From positions 496,001 to 560,000 of the forward strand of contig JBMNMK010000002.1 of assembly GCA_050953285.1 (NCBI GenBank): a stretch of DNA of 64,000 nucleotides. The letters run 5' to 3'. This DNA is from Olsenella_K sp050953285. GTDB lineage: Bacteria > Actinomycetota > Coriobacteriia > Coriobacteriales > Atopobiaceae. The position numbers were made by a program, and so were the translations under genes. The notes beneath the pieces were generated by a model. That model did not search any database and was not told where the DNA came from. It saw only the letters and a program-made list of their open reading frames with translations. Shown in pieces: positions 33,679-42,311 of the stretch (positions are counted from its first letter, which is position 1; each line of letters begins with the position of its first letter).

Positions 33679-36354
33679 CTAGCTTCTTTTGAGCAAGCGC
33701 TTTCTAAACTGGTGGTTGTGGATACGGTTTGCTACAAACGTGCAGATAAATGGCAGTATGATCCAGATGAGCCAGAAGGGGACAACCAGCAGGTACGAGA
33801 GCTTGAGCCACGCACACAGAGCCAGCGCAGGGACAATGCCGAAGGTGCCCCAACCCTTGACCTCTCTCACGACCGCATCGACAAAGCTCATGGACACATA
33901 TTCGCCCGCGTTCTTCTGCAGCGCGCGCAGTGGCATGTTGTAGATGAACAGGGCATTAACGTTTGGCCTGCCATTCTTGTCTGTTTTTCTCGCCCAGGAA
34001 CCTATGATGCGCGCGGCAAGCCAGCAGAGAGGACTTCTGCCGTGCGTAAAGTCTCGGATGCAGAGGCTGCGATCGAGCTTGATGCGCTGAGATTGCAGCT
34101 TGTGGCCTAAAAGTGATTCAAATTCTGAATCTGGCACGCGCACGATGTTTCCCGTGAAGTAGCTGGGGAGCAGCTCTTTTTGGTAGGGGCTTGGGGCGTT
34201 TGTGCCCGCCATCTCTACCTGCGCAGTCAGGGGCAGATCGCGGCTGTTGGGGCCGACGGCTATGGTATAGGTTCCGCCTTCAATCTCCCATGCGTTGGTG
34301 AGCACGTTGAAGTAGCTGTATGCGCGCGCGGTGAGCGAGAGCGTGACCGTTTGGGATTCGTGCGGCGCCAGACCTATCTTGGCGAAGGCACGAAGCTCGT
34401 GGGCGGGCGCAAAGATGTCTTTTCTGGGTGCCTGAATGTAGAGCTGGCAGATCTCTTGCCCGGCGATATTGCCCGTGTTGGTAAGCGTGAAGCGTGCCGT
34501 CTTGCCATCTTTGGAAACATGCAGTTCAGAATAGGTAAAGTGCGTATAGGAGAGACCGAAGCCAAAGGGGAACGCCACGTTTTTTCCCACCGTGTCATAA
34601 AAACGATAGCCGACATAGAGCCCCTCCTTATAGCGCGCCTCGATCTCCTGCGCGGGGTAGATGTTTGCGCAGGGCGTGTCGGACAGATGACGCGGCCATG
34701 TCTCTGCGAGCTTGCCGGACGGATTGATGGCGCCGGTCAAGATGTCAAGCGCAGCGCCTGCGCCCGCCTGGCCGGAAAGCCCCAGGTAGAGTACTGCTTG
34801 CGCATAGGCCATCCAATCGCTTTCCACCACAGAGCCAGAGCTCAGCAAAACCACGACCCGCGGATTTGCGGCAGCAACGGCATGAAGCAGCTGGATCTGC
34901 GCGCTGTCCAGCAAAAGCGACGTTCTATCCGCGCCCTCCGCCTCGTCGGCTTCTGCAAGTCCCAAGCACACCAGCGCCACGTCCGCCTTGCGCGCCAGCT
35001 CACAAGCCTTAGCGATAAGCTTGTCGTCTGGCGTGCCGTCTCTTCTAAAGCCAGGCTCAAAGCCTTGCAGCTTGAGGGGGACTATGCGGGCCGCCGTCGC
35101 CGCGCTCGACGCATCCGCCGCGCTGGTTGCGGCTGCTGGTGCCGCCGTGCTGGTTGCGGCTGCTGGTGCCGCCGTGCCGGTGGTGCCGGTGGTAGCCGCG
35201 TTGTTCATGCCGTGCTGCAGCAGGTCAAGGAGGGTATCTACCTGCGTGCTATTGACGAGCGAGGAGCCAGCGCCCTGGTAGCGGGGCGTGCGGGCAAAAT
35301 CTCCGATAAGGGCCACGGATGTCCCGGCTGCAAGCGGCAAGAGCGGCTGCTGTGCGCTGGCGTCACCATCAACAAGGCCTGCGGGAGGCTCGTTCTTGAG
35401 AAGCACAATCCCGGACGCCGCAGCCTTTCTCGCCAGCTGATGGTGCGAAGAAGCATCAAACGTGTGCGTGTTCGTAGCGGTGTCGGCCGTGTGCGTCTTT
35501 AAGGCCAGGTCAAGGAGCTCGCTCACGCGCTCATCGACCACAGATTCCGCGAGCCTTCCTGTGCGGACGGCCTTTACCAGGGCGATGATGGAATCGCAGC
35601 CGCAGGCGGGCATCTCGAGGGTCGAGCCCGCCGCAACGCCTGCTACGTGGTCATTTGAGCCGCCCCAGTCGGTGACAACGCCGCCGGTGTAGGCCCACTC
35701 ACCTCGAAGGATGTCTTTCAAAAGATGGGTATTCTCGTTTGCGTAGGTGCCGTTTACCAAGTTGTAGCTGGTCATAAGCGCCGCCGGGTGCGACTTTTTG
35801 ACGGCAATTTCAAAGGCCGTGAGGTAGATCTCTCTCAAGGTGCGCTCGTCCAGCACAGAGTCGGACGCCTGGCGGCGGGTCTCCTGGCTGTTGGCGGCAA
35901 AGTGCTTGACACATGCGGCGACCCCCTGAGATTGGACGCCCGCCACGTAGTGCGCGGCAAGCGTGCCCGAGAGCAGGGGATCTTCCGAGAAATATTCAAA
36001 ATTTCTGCCGCACAGAGGGCTTCTCTTAATGCACATACCAGGGCCGAGAAGAACCTGGACGCCCTGGGTGCGTGCTTCTTCTGCCAGCGCTTGGCCGACG
36101 TCTTGGATCAGATCCGCGTCCCAGCTGTTGGCCAGCGTTACCGCCGTGGGAAAACATGTTGCTGGCAAAGAGCTTCCCAGTCCCAGGTGGTTGGCACCGG
36201 CTTGCTGGTGCCTGACACCGTGCGGGCCATCGGAGAACTCTATGGGAGGAATGTGCGCGTCCGGAATCGCCAGCGAGGAGAAGGATTTATCGCCCGTGAG
36301 CAGCGCGCATTTTTGCTCAAGGCTTAAGGTGGAAATGATCTCTTGGTGCTTCAT
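33679..36354 (-). CDS. GH3-family beta-glycosidase with C-terminal membrane helices
   Basis: This 891-residue exo-glycosidase belongs to GH3. The N-terminal TIM-barrel part has FSDGPHGVRHQQAG, LLGPGMCIKRSPLCGRNFEY, VKHFAANSQETRRQ and the nucleophile Asp in GGVVTDWGGSNDHV. The sandwich part is interrupted by a low-complexity Ala/Thr linker (about residues 400-440). A C-terminal FN3-like domain follows (TLTNTGNIAGQEICQLYIQA). The last 100 residues are unusual, with hydrophobic helices (IVPALALCAWLKLSYLLVVP, FWLIWIILPFICTFVANRI) and a basic tail. No signal peptide is seen. ATG 36354 follows AAAGG; longer starts are unlikely. It is preceded 34 bp upstream by a small Cys-rich gene on the same strand. 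Confidence 0.9.
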   Translation of the reverse strand: MKHQEIISTLSLEQKCALLTGDKSFSSLAIPDAHIPPIEFSDGPHGVRHQQAGANHLGLGSSLPATCFPTAVTLANSWDADLIQDVGQALAEEARTQGVQVLLGPGMCIKRSPLCGRNFEYFSEDPLLSGTLAAHYVAGVQSQGVAACVKHFAANSQETRRQASDSVLDERTLREIYLTAFEIAVKKSHPAALMTSYNLVNGTYANENTHLLKDILRGEWAYTGGVVTDWGGSNDHVAGVAAGSTLEMPACGCDSIIALVKAVRTGRLAESVVDERVSELLDLALKTHTADTATNTHTFDASSHHQLARKAAASGIVLLKNEPPAGLVDGDASAQQPLLPLAAGTSVALIGDFARTPRYQGAGSSLVNSTQVDTLLDLLQHGMNNAATTGTTGTAAPAAATSTAAPAAATSAADASSAATAARIVPLKLQGFEPGFRRDGTPDDKLIAKACELARKADVALVCLGLAEADEAEGADRTSLLLDSAQIQLLHAVAAANPRVVVLLSSGSVVESDWMAYAQAVLYLGLSGQAGAGAALDILTGAINPSGKLAETWPRHLSDTPCANIYPAQEIEARYKEGLYVGYRFYDTVGKNVAFPFGFGLSYTHFTYSELHVSKDGKTARFTLTNTGNIAGQEICQLYIQAPRKDIFAPAHELRAFAKIGLAPHESQTVTLSLTARAYSYFNVLTNAWEIEGGTYTIAVGPNSRDLPLTAQVEMAGTNAPSPYQKELLPSYFTGNIVRVPDSEFESLLGHKLQSQRIKLDRSLCIRDFTHGRSPLCWLAARIIGSWARKTDKNGRPNVNALFIYNMPLRALQKNAGEYVSMSFVDAVVREVKGWGTFGIVPALALCAWLKLSYLLVVPFWLIWIILPFICTFVANRIHNHQFRKRLLKRS
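35120..35180. repeat. Tandem 27-bp coding repeat in the GH3 gene
   Basis: Two adjacent copies of a 27-bp unit containing GTGCTGGTTGCGGCTGCTGG, followed by a shorter variant, encode the Ala/Thr linker of the glycosidase. In-frame repeats of this kind can vary in copy number without breaking the protein. Confidence 0.6.
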
Positions 36355-36388
36355 GGCGACCTTTCTGGACGTTTGATAGGGGCGTTGA

Positions 36389-36595
36389 TCAGCGCGAATG
36401 GTGCCGATAGCGATCGAGGATGTCCTGGAATTCCTCTCTGCCTTGAATGTATGCGGCAAATGCCAACAGCGGCTCTTTGCCGTGGAAAAATGCGCAGTTG
36501 CCGCAGAGGTCGCAGTCGGCGCGGCATGGATATGCGCTGCTCACGTATGCTCGCCGCTCTTCTTCTGTTGACGCAACTATTGATGGTGCGTCCAT
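36389..36595 (-). CDS. Small cysteine-rich protein of unknown function
   Basis: A 68-residue protein with a compact cysteine cluster, SAYPCRADCDLCGNCAFFHG, near residues 20-39. The spacing C-x3-C-x2-C-x2-C could bind zinc or an iron-sulfur cluster. The rest is helical (KEPLLAFAAYIQGREEFQDI). The ATG at 36595 follows GGGAGG at 6 nt, which makes it a convincing gene although short. It is read in the same direction as the GH3 gene, which starts 34 bp further on, so the two are probably cotranscribed. I do not recognise the family and do not assign a function. Confidence 0.65.
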   Translation of the reverse strand: MDAPSIVASTEEERRAYVSSAYPCRADCDLCGNCAFFHGKEPLLAFAAYIQGREEFQDILDRYRHHSR

Positions 36596-36706
36596 GGTGC
36601 CTCCCGTCGCTTGTATGCCTACAACGGTAGACATATGTAGAGCCAACATCAAGCCTTCGACACGTATCGCTACCAGCGCTGGCGGCGCGGCTGCGTGCCA
36701 AGTCAA

Positions 36707-36749
36707 CCTTCATGAAGCGTCGAGTTCGCGTGTATTTCTCCATGAACCG
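36707..36749 (+). repeat. Second occurrence of the CATGAAGCGTCG / CATGAACCG repeat motifs
   Basis: CTTCATGAAGCGTCG and, 14 bp later, CTCCATGAACCG match the motifs of the element at 18856-18953 but in the opposite order. This stretch lies between the divergent Cys-rich and lysoplasmalogenase genes. It is probably another copy of the same dispersed repeat family. Confidence 0.45.
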
Positions 36750-36803
36750 GCGCGCATCTTGTGCCATGCTGTTGTGAGAGATTCGCGCAATGAAAGGGGA
36801 CGC

Positions 36804-37553
36804 ATGGGGCTCATCTGGCCGTGGACAGCTGTGTTGGCGAGTGCGGGCTGTGTGCTCCAAGCTGCGTTTATTGTCCAAGACTGCGAGAAACACTATGTCC
36901 TTGCCGCCATCCTCAAAACGGTGGCCGCACTCCTGTTTGTGCTCGTAGGCACCCTCGGACTCCTGGCATCGGGCAACGCCACCGCTGCTGCGGCAGCCAC
37001 CGCCGCGGCTACCGCAGCAGCGCCAGCACCGGCGGACGGCGCCGGCTTTGTGGTGGCAGGCTTGGCACTCGGTGCCGTAGGCGATGCCTTGCACGCGCTG
37101 CGCTTCACCCCGCGCTTCAAGGCTCGGAGCGCGCAGTTCTTCTCGGTAGGAACAGGAGCTTTCTTGCTGGGTCATGTGGCCTACTTGGCCTATTTGATCC
37201 CCAGAAATTCGCACTTGGTGCTGTCGTTTGTCTTGAGCTTAGGCATGGTAGGGCTGCTTATCTACCTGTTGTCCCAGCGCGTCTGCTTGCGGGGAGCGCG
37301 CGCGGTTTTGGGCGTGGCATATCTTTTTGTGCTCTCGTCCATGTTTACCTTCGCGGCCGTGGATTTTATCCTGGGCGCAAGCGTGAGCAGGATCCTTTTT
37401 GCAGCCGGCGCCCTCCTTTTTGTGATTTCAGATACGCTGCTTGCCATAAACACGTTTGGCCAGTCGTTTAGCTCCGCCAGACGCATCAAAAGTTTATCGA
37501 CCTACTACGCAGCGCAGATGCTCATTGCTCTATCTATCGTGGTGTTGGCATGA
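36804..37553 (+). CDS. Lysoplasmalogenase (YhhN/TMEM86 family)
   Basis: This 249-residue integral membrane protein has about eight helices. It matches the YhhN family with LAGLALGAVGDALHAL-type (conserved G-D) and FVISDTLLAINTFGQ (S-D) motifs, which carry the two conserved acidic residues. The family hydrolyses the vinyl-ether bond of lysoplasmalogens. Plasmalogens are common lipids of anaerobic bacteria, so this fits the organism. A 20-residue Ala/Thr-rich insertion (about 55-75) is unusual. ATG 36804 follows AAAGGGGA. It is divergent from the Cys-rich gene. Confidence 0.8.
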   Translation: MGLIWPWTAVLASAGCVLQAAFIVQDCEKHYVLAAILKTVAALLFVLVGTLGLLASGNATAAAAATAAATAAAPAPADGAGFVVAGLALGAVGDALHALRFTPRFKARSAQFFSVGTGAFLLGHVAYLAYLIPRNSHLVLSFVLSLGMVGLLIYLLSQRVCLRGARAVLGVAYLFVLSSMFTFAAVDFILGASVSRILFAAGALLFVISDTLLAINTFGQSFSSARRIKSLSTYYAAQMLIALSIVVLA

Positions 37554-37669
37554 GGTAGCATGTTATGAGCCCACACGCGCAATTCATTGGTTAGTATATG
37601 TACGGCCGCCGGCCCGCCAAGCAGTGCCAGACCATACCTGCTTGTTAAACCAAAAACTGGGAGTTGAAG

Positions 37670-38407
37670 ATGAATCGCATTTTGAACGAGTACAAAATCC
37701 TCTTGAGAAGTATCCCCGCAGGCACCGTTACGTTGTTTGTCGTGAGCGTTGTGGTAATGAACTTGCTTGCTAACAAGGAGCTTGTTTCTCTCCCGTGGCT
37801 CGCGCTTGACTGCGGTGTCACCGTGAGCTGGGTGAGCTTTCTTTGCATGGACATGATCTGCAAGCGCTTTGGCGCGCGGGCGTCCATTCAAATAAGCATA
37901 TTAGCGCAGCTCATCAACCTGGCCGTGTGCGCACTATTCTGGCTCATGAGCCTCACCCCCGGCATGTGGGGCGCGTACTATGATACAGGCAGCTTGGAAG
38001 TCAATGCCGCGCTCAACGCCACCTTTGGCGGCAGCTGGTATGTTGTGTTTGGCTCGACACTTGCCATGTTCTGCTCGTCGGTGACCAATTCGGTCTTGAA
38101 TGAGGGTATTGGTCGTATGCTCAAGCGCAGCAACTTTGCAGCCTTTGCCACGCGCTCCTACATATCGACGCTGGTAGGCCAGTTTGTGGATAACTTTGTG
38201 TTTGCGCTCGTGGTGAGCCACACCTTTTTTGGATGGACATGGCCGCAGGTCTTTGCCTGTTCAATCACTGGTGCCTTGGTGGAGCTGCTCTGTGAGATCG
38301 TGCTTTCGCCGGTGGGCTTTTGTGTGGTAAAGAAGTGGGAAAAGGAGAACGTGGGCAGAGCCTATCTGGATCTTGCGGTGGACCAAGCGCTCGGCCAGAC
38401 CAAGTAA
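37670..38407 (+). CDS. YhhQ/VUT-family transporter (queuosine-precursor type)
   Basis: This 245-residue membrane protein has six to seven helices. NLLANKELVSLPWLALDCGV and FGGSWYVVFGSTLAMFCSSV, then RSYISTLVGQFVDNFVFALV, follow the VUT family pattern, whose known members import queuosine precursors (7-cyano-7-deazaguanine). GGGAG precedes the ATG at 37670; the TTG at 37664 is also in frame. The 116-bp leader was examined for a preQ1 riboswitch without a convincing result. The SDR gene follows 27 bp downstream. Substrate is inferred from the family only. Confidence 0.8.
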   Translation: MNRILNEYKILLRSIPAGTVTLFVVSVVVMNLLANKELVSLPWLALDCGVTVSWVSFLCMDMICKRFGARASIQISILAQLINLAVCALFWLMSLTPGMWGAYYDTGSLEVNAALNATFGGSWYVVFGSTLAMFCSSVTNSVLNEGIGRMLKRSNFAAFATRSYISTLVGQFVDNFVFALVVSHTFFGWTWPQVFACSITGALVELLCEIVLSPVGFCVVKKWEKENVGRAYLDLAVDQALGQTK

Positions 38408-38434
38408 GCCCTCGTAAAAGGTGATATCACGCAT

Positions 38435-39208
38435 ATGTCAACAGAGACAGAAACAGAAACTCATGACGCAGTGGCCGCGCTTGAGGCGGTCGTAGAAAAG
38501 GACAGCCAGCCGCTTGATACCCATCATACGCTGCGCGTTCTTATCTCTGGTACAGCTTCGGGCATCGGCAGGGAGACAGCACGCTACTTTCTAGAGCGCG
38601 GGCATGAAGTCTGTGGCATAGACATTCAAGCTGCAAGCATAGATAACCATCGTTACCAGCACTTTGTTGCAGACGTGCGGCAGGCGTCCAAGCTGCCGGA
38701 GCTGCCGTGGCTGCCAGAGATTGTCATTTCAAATGCGGGCGTTCAGGCCTCAGGCCACGACATTGATACCAATCTCAAAGGCGCGCTCAATCTGTGCGAG
38801 AAATACTGCTTTCAAGAGGGTCATCCACAACAGGCACTCAGATCCTGCGTCTTGGTAGGGTCGTCCAGCGGACACACCGGCGCGGAATTTCCTGCCTACG
38901 CTGCGTCAAAAGGCGGCGTCTTGGCATATGCAAAAAACCTTGCGCAGCGCTTGGCACCCAAGGCCGTCTGCAACAGCATTGATCCTGGCGGCGTAATTGG
39001 AGAGCTCAACCGACCGGTGATAGAAGATCCCAAGCTCTTGCAGCGTATCATGGAGCTGACGCCCCTCAAACGCTGGGCAACCGAACAAGAAATTGCAACG
39101 TGGATCTATTTTGTGAGCGTACACAACCGCTTTATGACCGGCCAAAACCTGCTCATTGATGGGGGAGAGGCCGGGAGCTTTGACTTTGTCTGGCCTCACG
39201 AGAGCTAG
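38435..39208 (+). CDS. Short-chain dehydrogenase/reductase (SDR)
   Basis: This 257-residue NAD(P)-dependent oxidoreductase has a Rossmann fold: cofactor motif LISGTASGIGRETARYF (T-x3-G-x-G) near residue 36, NAG in EIVISNAGVQASG, catalytic Ser in VLVGSSSGHTG and Y-x3-K in YAASKGGVLAYAK near residue 155. The C-terminus has GQNLLIDGGEAGS, the usual SDR ending. A 25-residue Thr/Glu-rich N-terminal extension precedes it. The substrate is unknown. It follows the VUT transporter gene by 27 bp and its 3' end overlaps the convergent AlbA_2 gene by 56 bp. Confidence 0.88.
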   Translation: MSTETETETHDAVAALEAVVEKDSQPLDTHHTLRVLISGTASGIGRETARYFLERGHEVCGIDIQAASIDNHRYQHFVADVRQASKLPELPWLPEIVISNAGVQASGHDIDTNLKGALNLCEKYCFQEGHPQQALRSCVLVGSSSGHTGAEFPAYAASKGGVLAYAKNLAQRLAPKAVCNSIDPGGVIGELNRPVIEDPKLLQRIMELTPLKRWATEQEIATWIYFVSVHNRFMTGQNLLIDGGEAGSFDFVWPHES

Positions 39209-40442
39209 ATAAAAGGGCATCTACCAGCTTGTTGTCTTCTGGATCGGTCGAGCCCAAAGGCAGGCCGCAGGCTTCAAAAAAGTGGCTGCCAGCAAATTGC
39301 CGGCACCTAAAGGAGTCGTGTGCGCCGTCGTTTAAGTAGCGCACGCGGCTTCTGGCATCGGTGGTGCCGCAGAACAACACGCCATGTTTGGCAACATAGG
39401 CTCTATACGCGTCCTTCTCGCTCCATAAAACAGTTCCTGCCATAGCTTCAAGCTCGTAAGCAACGGCAAAATCTTGCCAGCTAAGACCTCGTATGCGCAC
39501 GTATCGGTCCAGGATGCTTGCCATCTGTGTGACGCGTTTGAGCGTCAAGCGGGCATCTACCAGCTGACTTTGGTCGGGTATATGCTGTCCCAGCTGGGAA
39601 AGTTCCTGCAGAGCACGCCGGCGCGCCGTCCCGGCAAGCGGCACAGCTGGCACGGTGAGCTTCATGGACTCGTTGCCAAACAGCTCAATGGCAGAATGCG
39701 CCGTCTCCAGCGCAAAGGGCGTCGCGCGGAAAATGAGCGAATCGTGCGCGTGCTGGACATGGCAGCTCTGGCGCTGCATCTCAAAGCTCTGGCGCATGGC
39801 CTCCGTGTGCAGATGAACCTCCTCGCGCGACGACACCTGCTCATCCGCCGTGCCCATCTTGAACAGATAGAGATCAAAAAGTGGCAGCTCATCAGTAGTA
39901 TCCGCAGGGGGATAAAAGATCGTTCGGCGACAAAAGCTTTGGATCTCCTGGCGCCGTCTGGACGCTTTGCCATACAGGTCCACAAGCTCGCCGCCGCCAG
40001 CTGGCCCTGACGTGGAGCCCAGCCGAATCTCCACGCGACCATCTGCAATATAGGGAGGAAAATCGCCTTCGCGCACCTGGACAATGCCCACGCTCTGCGC
40101 GTCATTGTCTGGATCGGCCAAAAAGCGCGCCTCAAAGTCTGGAGCGGGGGATATGTGGCGGCGCACCAGCTCACCTACCATCTGGCTAAAATCTGCACTT
40201 CCGCGAGGAATTGGCCGGATATCTTTGGACACATCATCTATGCCCACGACGAGCCAGCCCCCGTGTGAGTTGGCAAAAGATGCAATTATCTTGGGGATTT
40301 TGCGCCGCACCGAGCTAGTATCTTGAACTTTAAATTCAAGGACATATCCCTCGTCCAGCTCCTTGAGCTGCCCAAGATCTGACCACTGCACATCTTGAAT
40401 AGCCTTAGGTGTACCTTCTGGTGTCTTAAAGGGACAGTACAT
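39153..40442 (-). CDS. AlbA_2-domain (Schlafen-type) putative DNA/RNA-binding protein
   Basis: This 429-residue protein has an N-terminal AlbA_2 domain (about residues 25-150): EFKVQDTSSVRRKIPKIIAS, FANSHGGWLVVGIDDVSKD and RHISPAPDFEARFL. This is the pattern of the divergent AAA_4/AlbA_2 family found in putative transcription factors and defence proteins. The remaining 280 residues are mostly helical, with no recognised domain; WQDFAVAYELEAMAGTVLWS is notable. GGGGAGG precedes the ATG. It stands alone on the minus strand and its stop overlaps the SDR gene's 3' end. A regulatory or defence role cannot be decided here. Confidence 0.75.
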   Translation of the reverse strand: MYCPFKTPEGTPKAIQDVQWSDLGQLKELDEGYVLEFKVQDTSSVRRKIPKIIASFANSHGGWLVVGIDDVSKDIRPIPRGSADFSQMVGELVRRHISPAPDFEARFLADPDNDAQSVGIVQVREGDFPPYIADGRVEIRLGSTSGPAGGGELVDLYGKASRRRQEIQSFCRRTIFYPPADTTDELPLFDLYLFKMGTADEQVSSREEVHLHTEAMRQSFEMQRQSCHVQHAHDSLIFRATPFALETAHSAIELFGNESMKLTVPAVPLAGTARRRALQELSQLGQHIPDQSQLVDARLTLKRVTQMASILDRYVRIRGLSWQDFAVAYELEAMAGTVLWSEKDAYRAYVAKHGVLFCGTTDARSRVRYLNDGAHDSFRCRQFAGSHFFEACGLPLGSTDPEDNKLVDALLSSSREARQSQSSRPLPHQ

Positions 40443-40547
40443 GGCGCCTCCCCACGCTCAACCGCTGCAATTCTTCACCTCATCTCAGCGTTCTCTCAAG
40501 TATGGCGCTCTTCGTGCAAACCGAGGGTTAACTCCCGTTAACGGTTG

Positions 40548-40588
40548 GTCACGAGCCCGCACAAATACGTCACGAGCCCGCACAAATA
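40548..40588. repeat. Tandem 21-bp repeat between divergent genes
   Basis: GTCACGAGCCCGCACAAATA occurs twice with a period of 21 bp in the 240-bp region between the AlbA_2 gene and hslO. It may carry a regulatory site in two copies or simply be a slippage product. Confidence 0.65.
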
Positions 40589-40683
40589 TGGCGGCTTCGT
40601 AGCCGCGCGCCCGGCTGTGTGACACGCGCCCATTTGGGGTATCAATGAGGTGTAAATACGAACGAAAGTTTGAGGTGTACGCT

Positions 40684-41637
40684 ATGGAACATTCGCATGA
40701 TGCCCAGCTAGGAGAGCTTATCAATTTTTCTTCCGAGAAGATCAAGCAGGCTGATCACATGGTCCGCGGTACCGCGGCCAACGGCATGATCCGCGCGTTT
40801 GCGCTCACCGCAAAAAAGACGGTGCAGACAGCGTCAGACAAACACCACACGAGCCCGTTGGTGACGGCTGCCTTGGGCAGGCTCATGATGGGTGGCCTCA
40901 TGATGGGCGCCATGTCAAAAGATGATGATGAGCTCTTGACACTCACCATGAAAGGGGATGGCCCCATAGGCGGCATCACCGTCACAGCCAACAATCATGG
41001 CCAGGTTAAGGGCTATGCCAACCATCCCAACGTCTGGTTGGATCTCAAATCAAACCAGCACTTGGACGTGGGTGGCGGCATTGGCAAGGGTACTCTTACC
41101 GTGGTGAGGGACTTACCGCACCTGGAGCCTTATACCAGCTCAATTCCTCTTACCACCGGTGAGGTGGGAGATGATCTTACCTACTACTTTGCTGCCAGTG
41201 AGCAGATTCCTACCGCCGTCGGCGTAGGTGTCCTGGTCAATACCGATCTCAGCGTGAAGCAGGCTGGCGGCTTTATTGTGCAGCTCATGCCTGGCTATAC
41301 AGAAGAGCTCCTAGACCAGCTCTCTAACAATCTGCGCGGCATCGACTCCATTACGGAAATGCAGGAGCAAGGCATGTCTCCCACAGACATGCTCTCGTAT
41401 GTGCTGCGTGATATGGACTACCAAGAGCTCGATGTGATGCCGGTAGAATTTCACTGTGGCTGCAACAAGGAGCGGGCAGAGCGTATTGTTCTGGCGCTGG
41501 GCAAACAGGAGTTGGAAGACATGGTTTTGAAGGGCGAACCAGCGGTGGCTCACTGTCATTTCTGCGGGAAGGAATATAGCTTCACGCCGCAAGAGATCCA
41601 GGCGCTGCTGGCGCAGAGTGACGCTACGGAGGAATAG
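40684..41637 (+). CDS. hslO: Hsp33 redox-regulated chaperone
   Basis: This 317-residue cytoplasmic holdase is switched on by oxidation. The N-terminal substrate-binding domain has GRLMMGGLMMGAMSKDDDEL and ANNHGQVKGYANHP. The C-terminal redox switch binds zinc by four cysteines: FHCGCNKER near residue 260 and CHFCGKEYSF near residue 297 (CxC...CxxC). Length is typical. ATG 40684 follows GAGG. The Nudix gene starts immediately after its stop codon, so the two form an operon linked to oxidative stress. Confidence 0.93.
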   Translation: MEHSHDAQLGELINFSSEKIKQADHMVRGTAANGMIRAFALTAKKTVQTASDKHHTSPLVTAALGRLMMGGLMMGAMSKDDDELLTLTMKGDGPIGGITVTANNHGQVKGYANHPNVWLDLKSNQHLDVGGGIGKGTLTVVRDLPHLEPYTSSIPLTTGEVGDDLTYYFAASEQIPTAVGVGVLVNTDLSVKQAGGFIVQLMPGYTEELLDQLSNNLRGIDSITEMQEQGMSPTDMLSYVLRDMDYQELDVMPVEFHCGCNKERAERIVLALGKQELEDMVLKGEPAVAHCHFCGKEYSFTPQEIQALLAQSDATEE

Positions 41638-42276
41638 ATGGCGCACCTAGACATGCCGCCCGCAGATATGCTGCACCCAGACATGGCACACGCGGAGGAG
41701 AAAACCCTGCGTGAGCTGCGCGCTTATCGCCCCATAAACGAGCAAGAGGAGCGCGATAAGTACGAGATGTTGTGGCTGCTTTCGCATGAGGATTGTTGGT
41801 CACGCGAGAATAGCCGTATGCACGTAACGGCATCTGCCTGGGTGTGTGATGAGGCGGCCGAGCATGTGCTCATGTGCTGGCATAACATCTATCGCTCATG
41901 GAGCTGGCTGGGCGGCCATGCAGATGGCGAGCGGGACCTTCTTGCCGTGGCCATGAGGGAGGTGCGGGAAGAAAGTGGCCTTGTGCACGTTCAGCCTGCG
42001 CAAACAGAGCCCATTTCGCTTGAAATTTTGAGCGTGGACGGCCATATGAAACACGGCCACTACGTAAGTACGCACGTGCATCTCAATGTCACCTACCTGC
42101 TTCTGGCAGATCCTGGAGAGCGTCTGGTGGTGCGCCGGGATGAAAATTCTGCGCTCGCGTGGTTTAGCCCAGCGGAAGCGGTACAAAAAAGCAGCGAGCC
42201 GTGGCTTCGCGATCACATATATCAAAAGGAAAACGATGCTATGTTTGCATGGGCGCGCGCCCACGCAAAAAACTAG
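41638..42276 (+). CDS. Nudix hydrolase
   Basis: This 212-residue hydrolase has a clear Nudix box, GGHADGERDLLAVAMREVRE followed by ESGL (G-x5-E-x7-R-E-x2-E-E-x-G-L form), near residues 98-121. Nudix enzymes cleave nucleoside diphosphates linked to another moiety; the exact substrate is unknown. It starts directly after the hslO stop codon (TAG-ATG). That and the nitroreductase gene 35 bp downstream place it in a stress-related operon. The N-terminal 20 residues are Met/His/Asp-rich and may not all be translated. Confidence 0.87.
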   Translation: MAHLDMPPADMLHPDMAHAEEKTLRELRAYRPINEQEERDKYEMLWLLSHEDCWSRENSRMHVTASAWVCDEAAEHVLMCWHNIYRSWSWLGGHADGERDLLAVAMREVREESGLVHVQPAQTEPISLEILSVDGHMKHGHYVSTHVHLNVTYLLLADPGERLVVRRDENSALAWFSPAEAVQKSSEPWLRDHIYQKENDAMFAWARAHAKN

Positions 42277-42311
42277 GCGTCGCCCAAAGACGAAAGGCAG
42301 GCACAGCACAG

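Noticed and set aside
35120..35180. CRISPR-like repeats
   Set aside because: Only two adjacent copies without spacers, in frame within the GH3 gene; this is a coding tandem repeat.
37560..37669. Possible preQ1 riboswitch upstream of the YhhQ-type transporter
   Set aside because: An A-rich CCAAAAACTGGGAG tail was noted, but the required stem and loop of preQ1-I could not be built.
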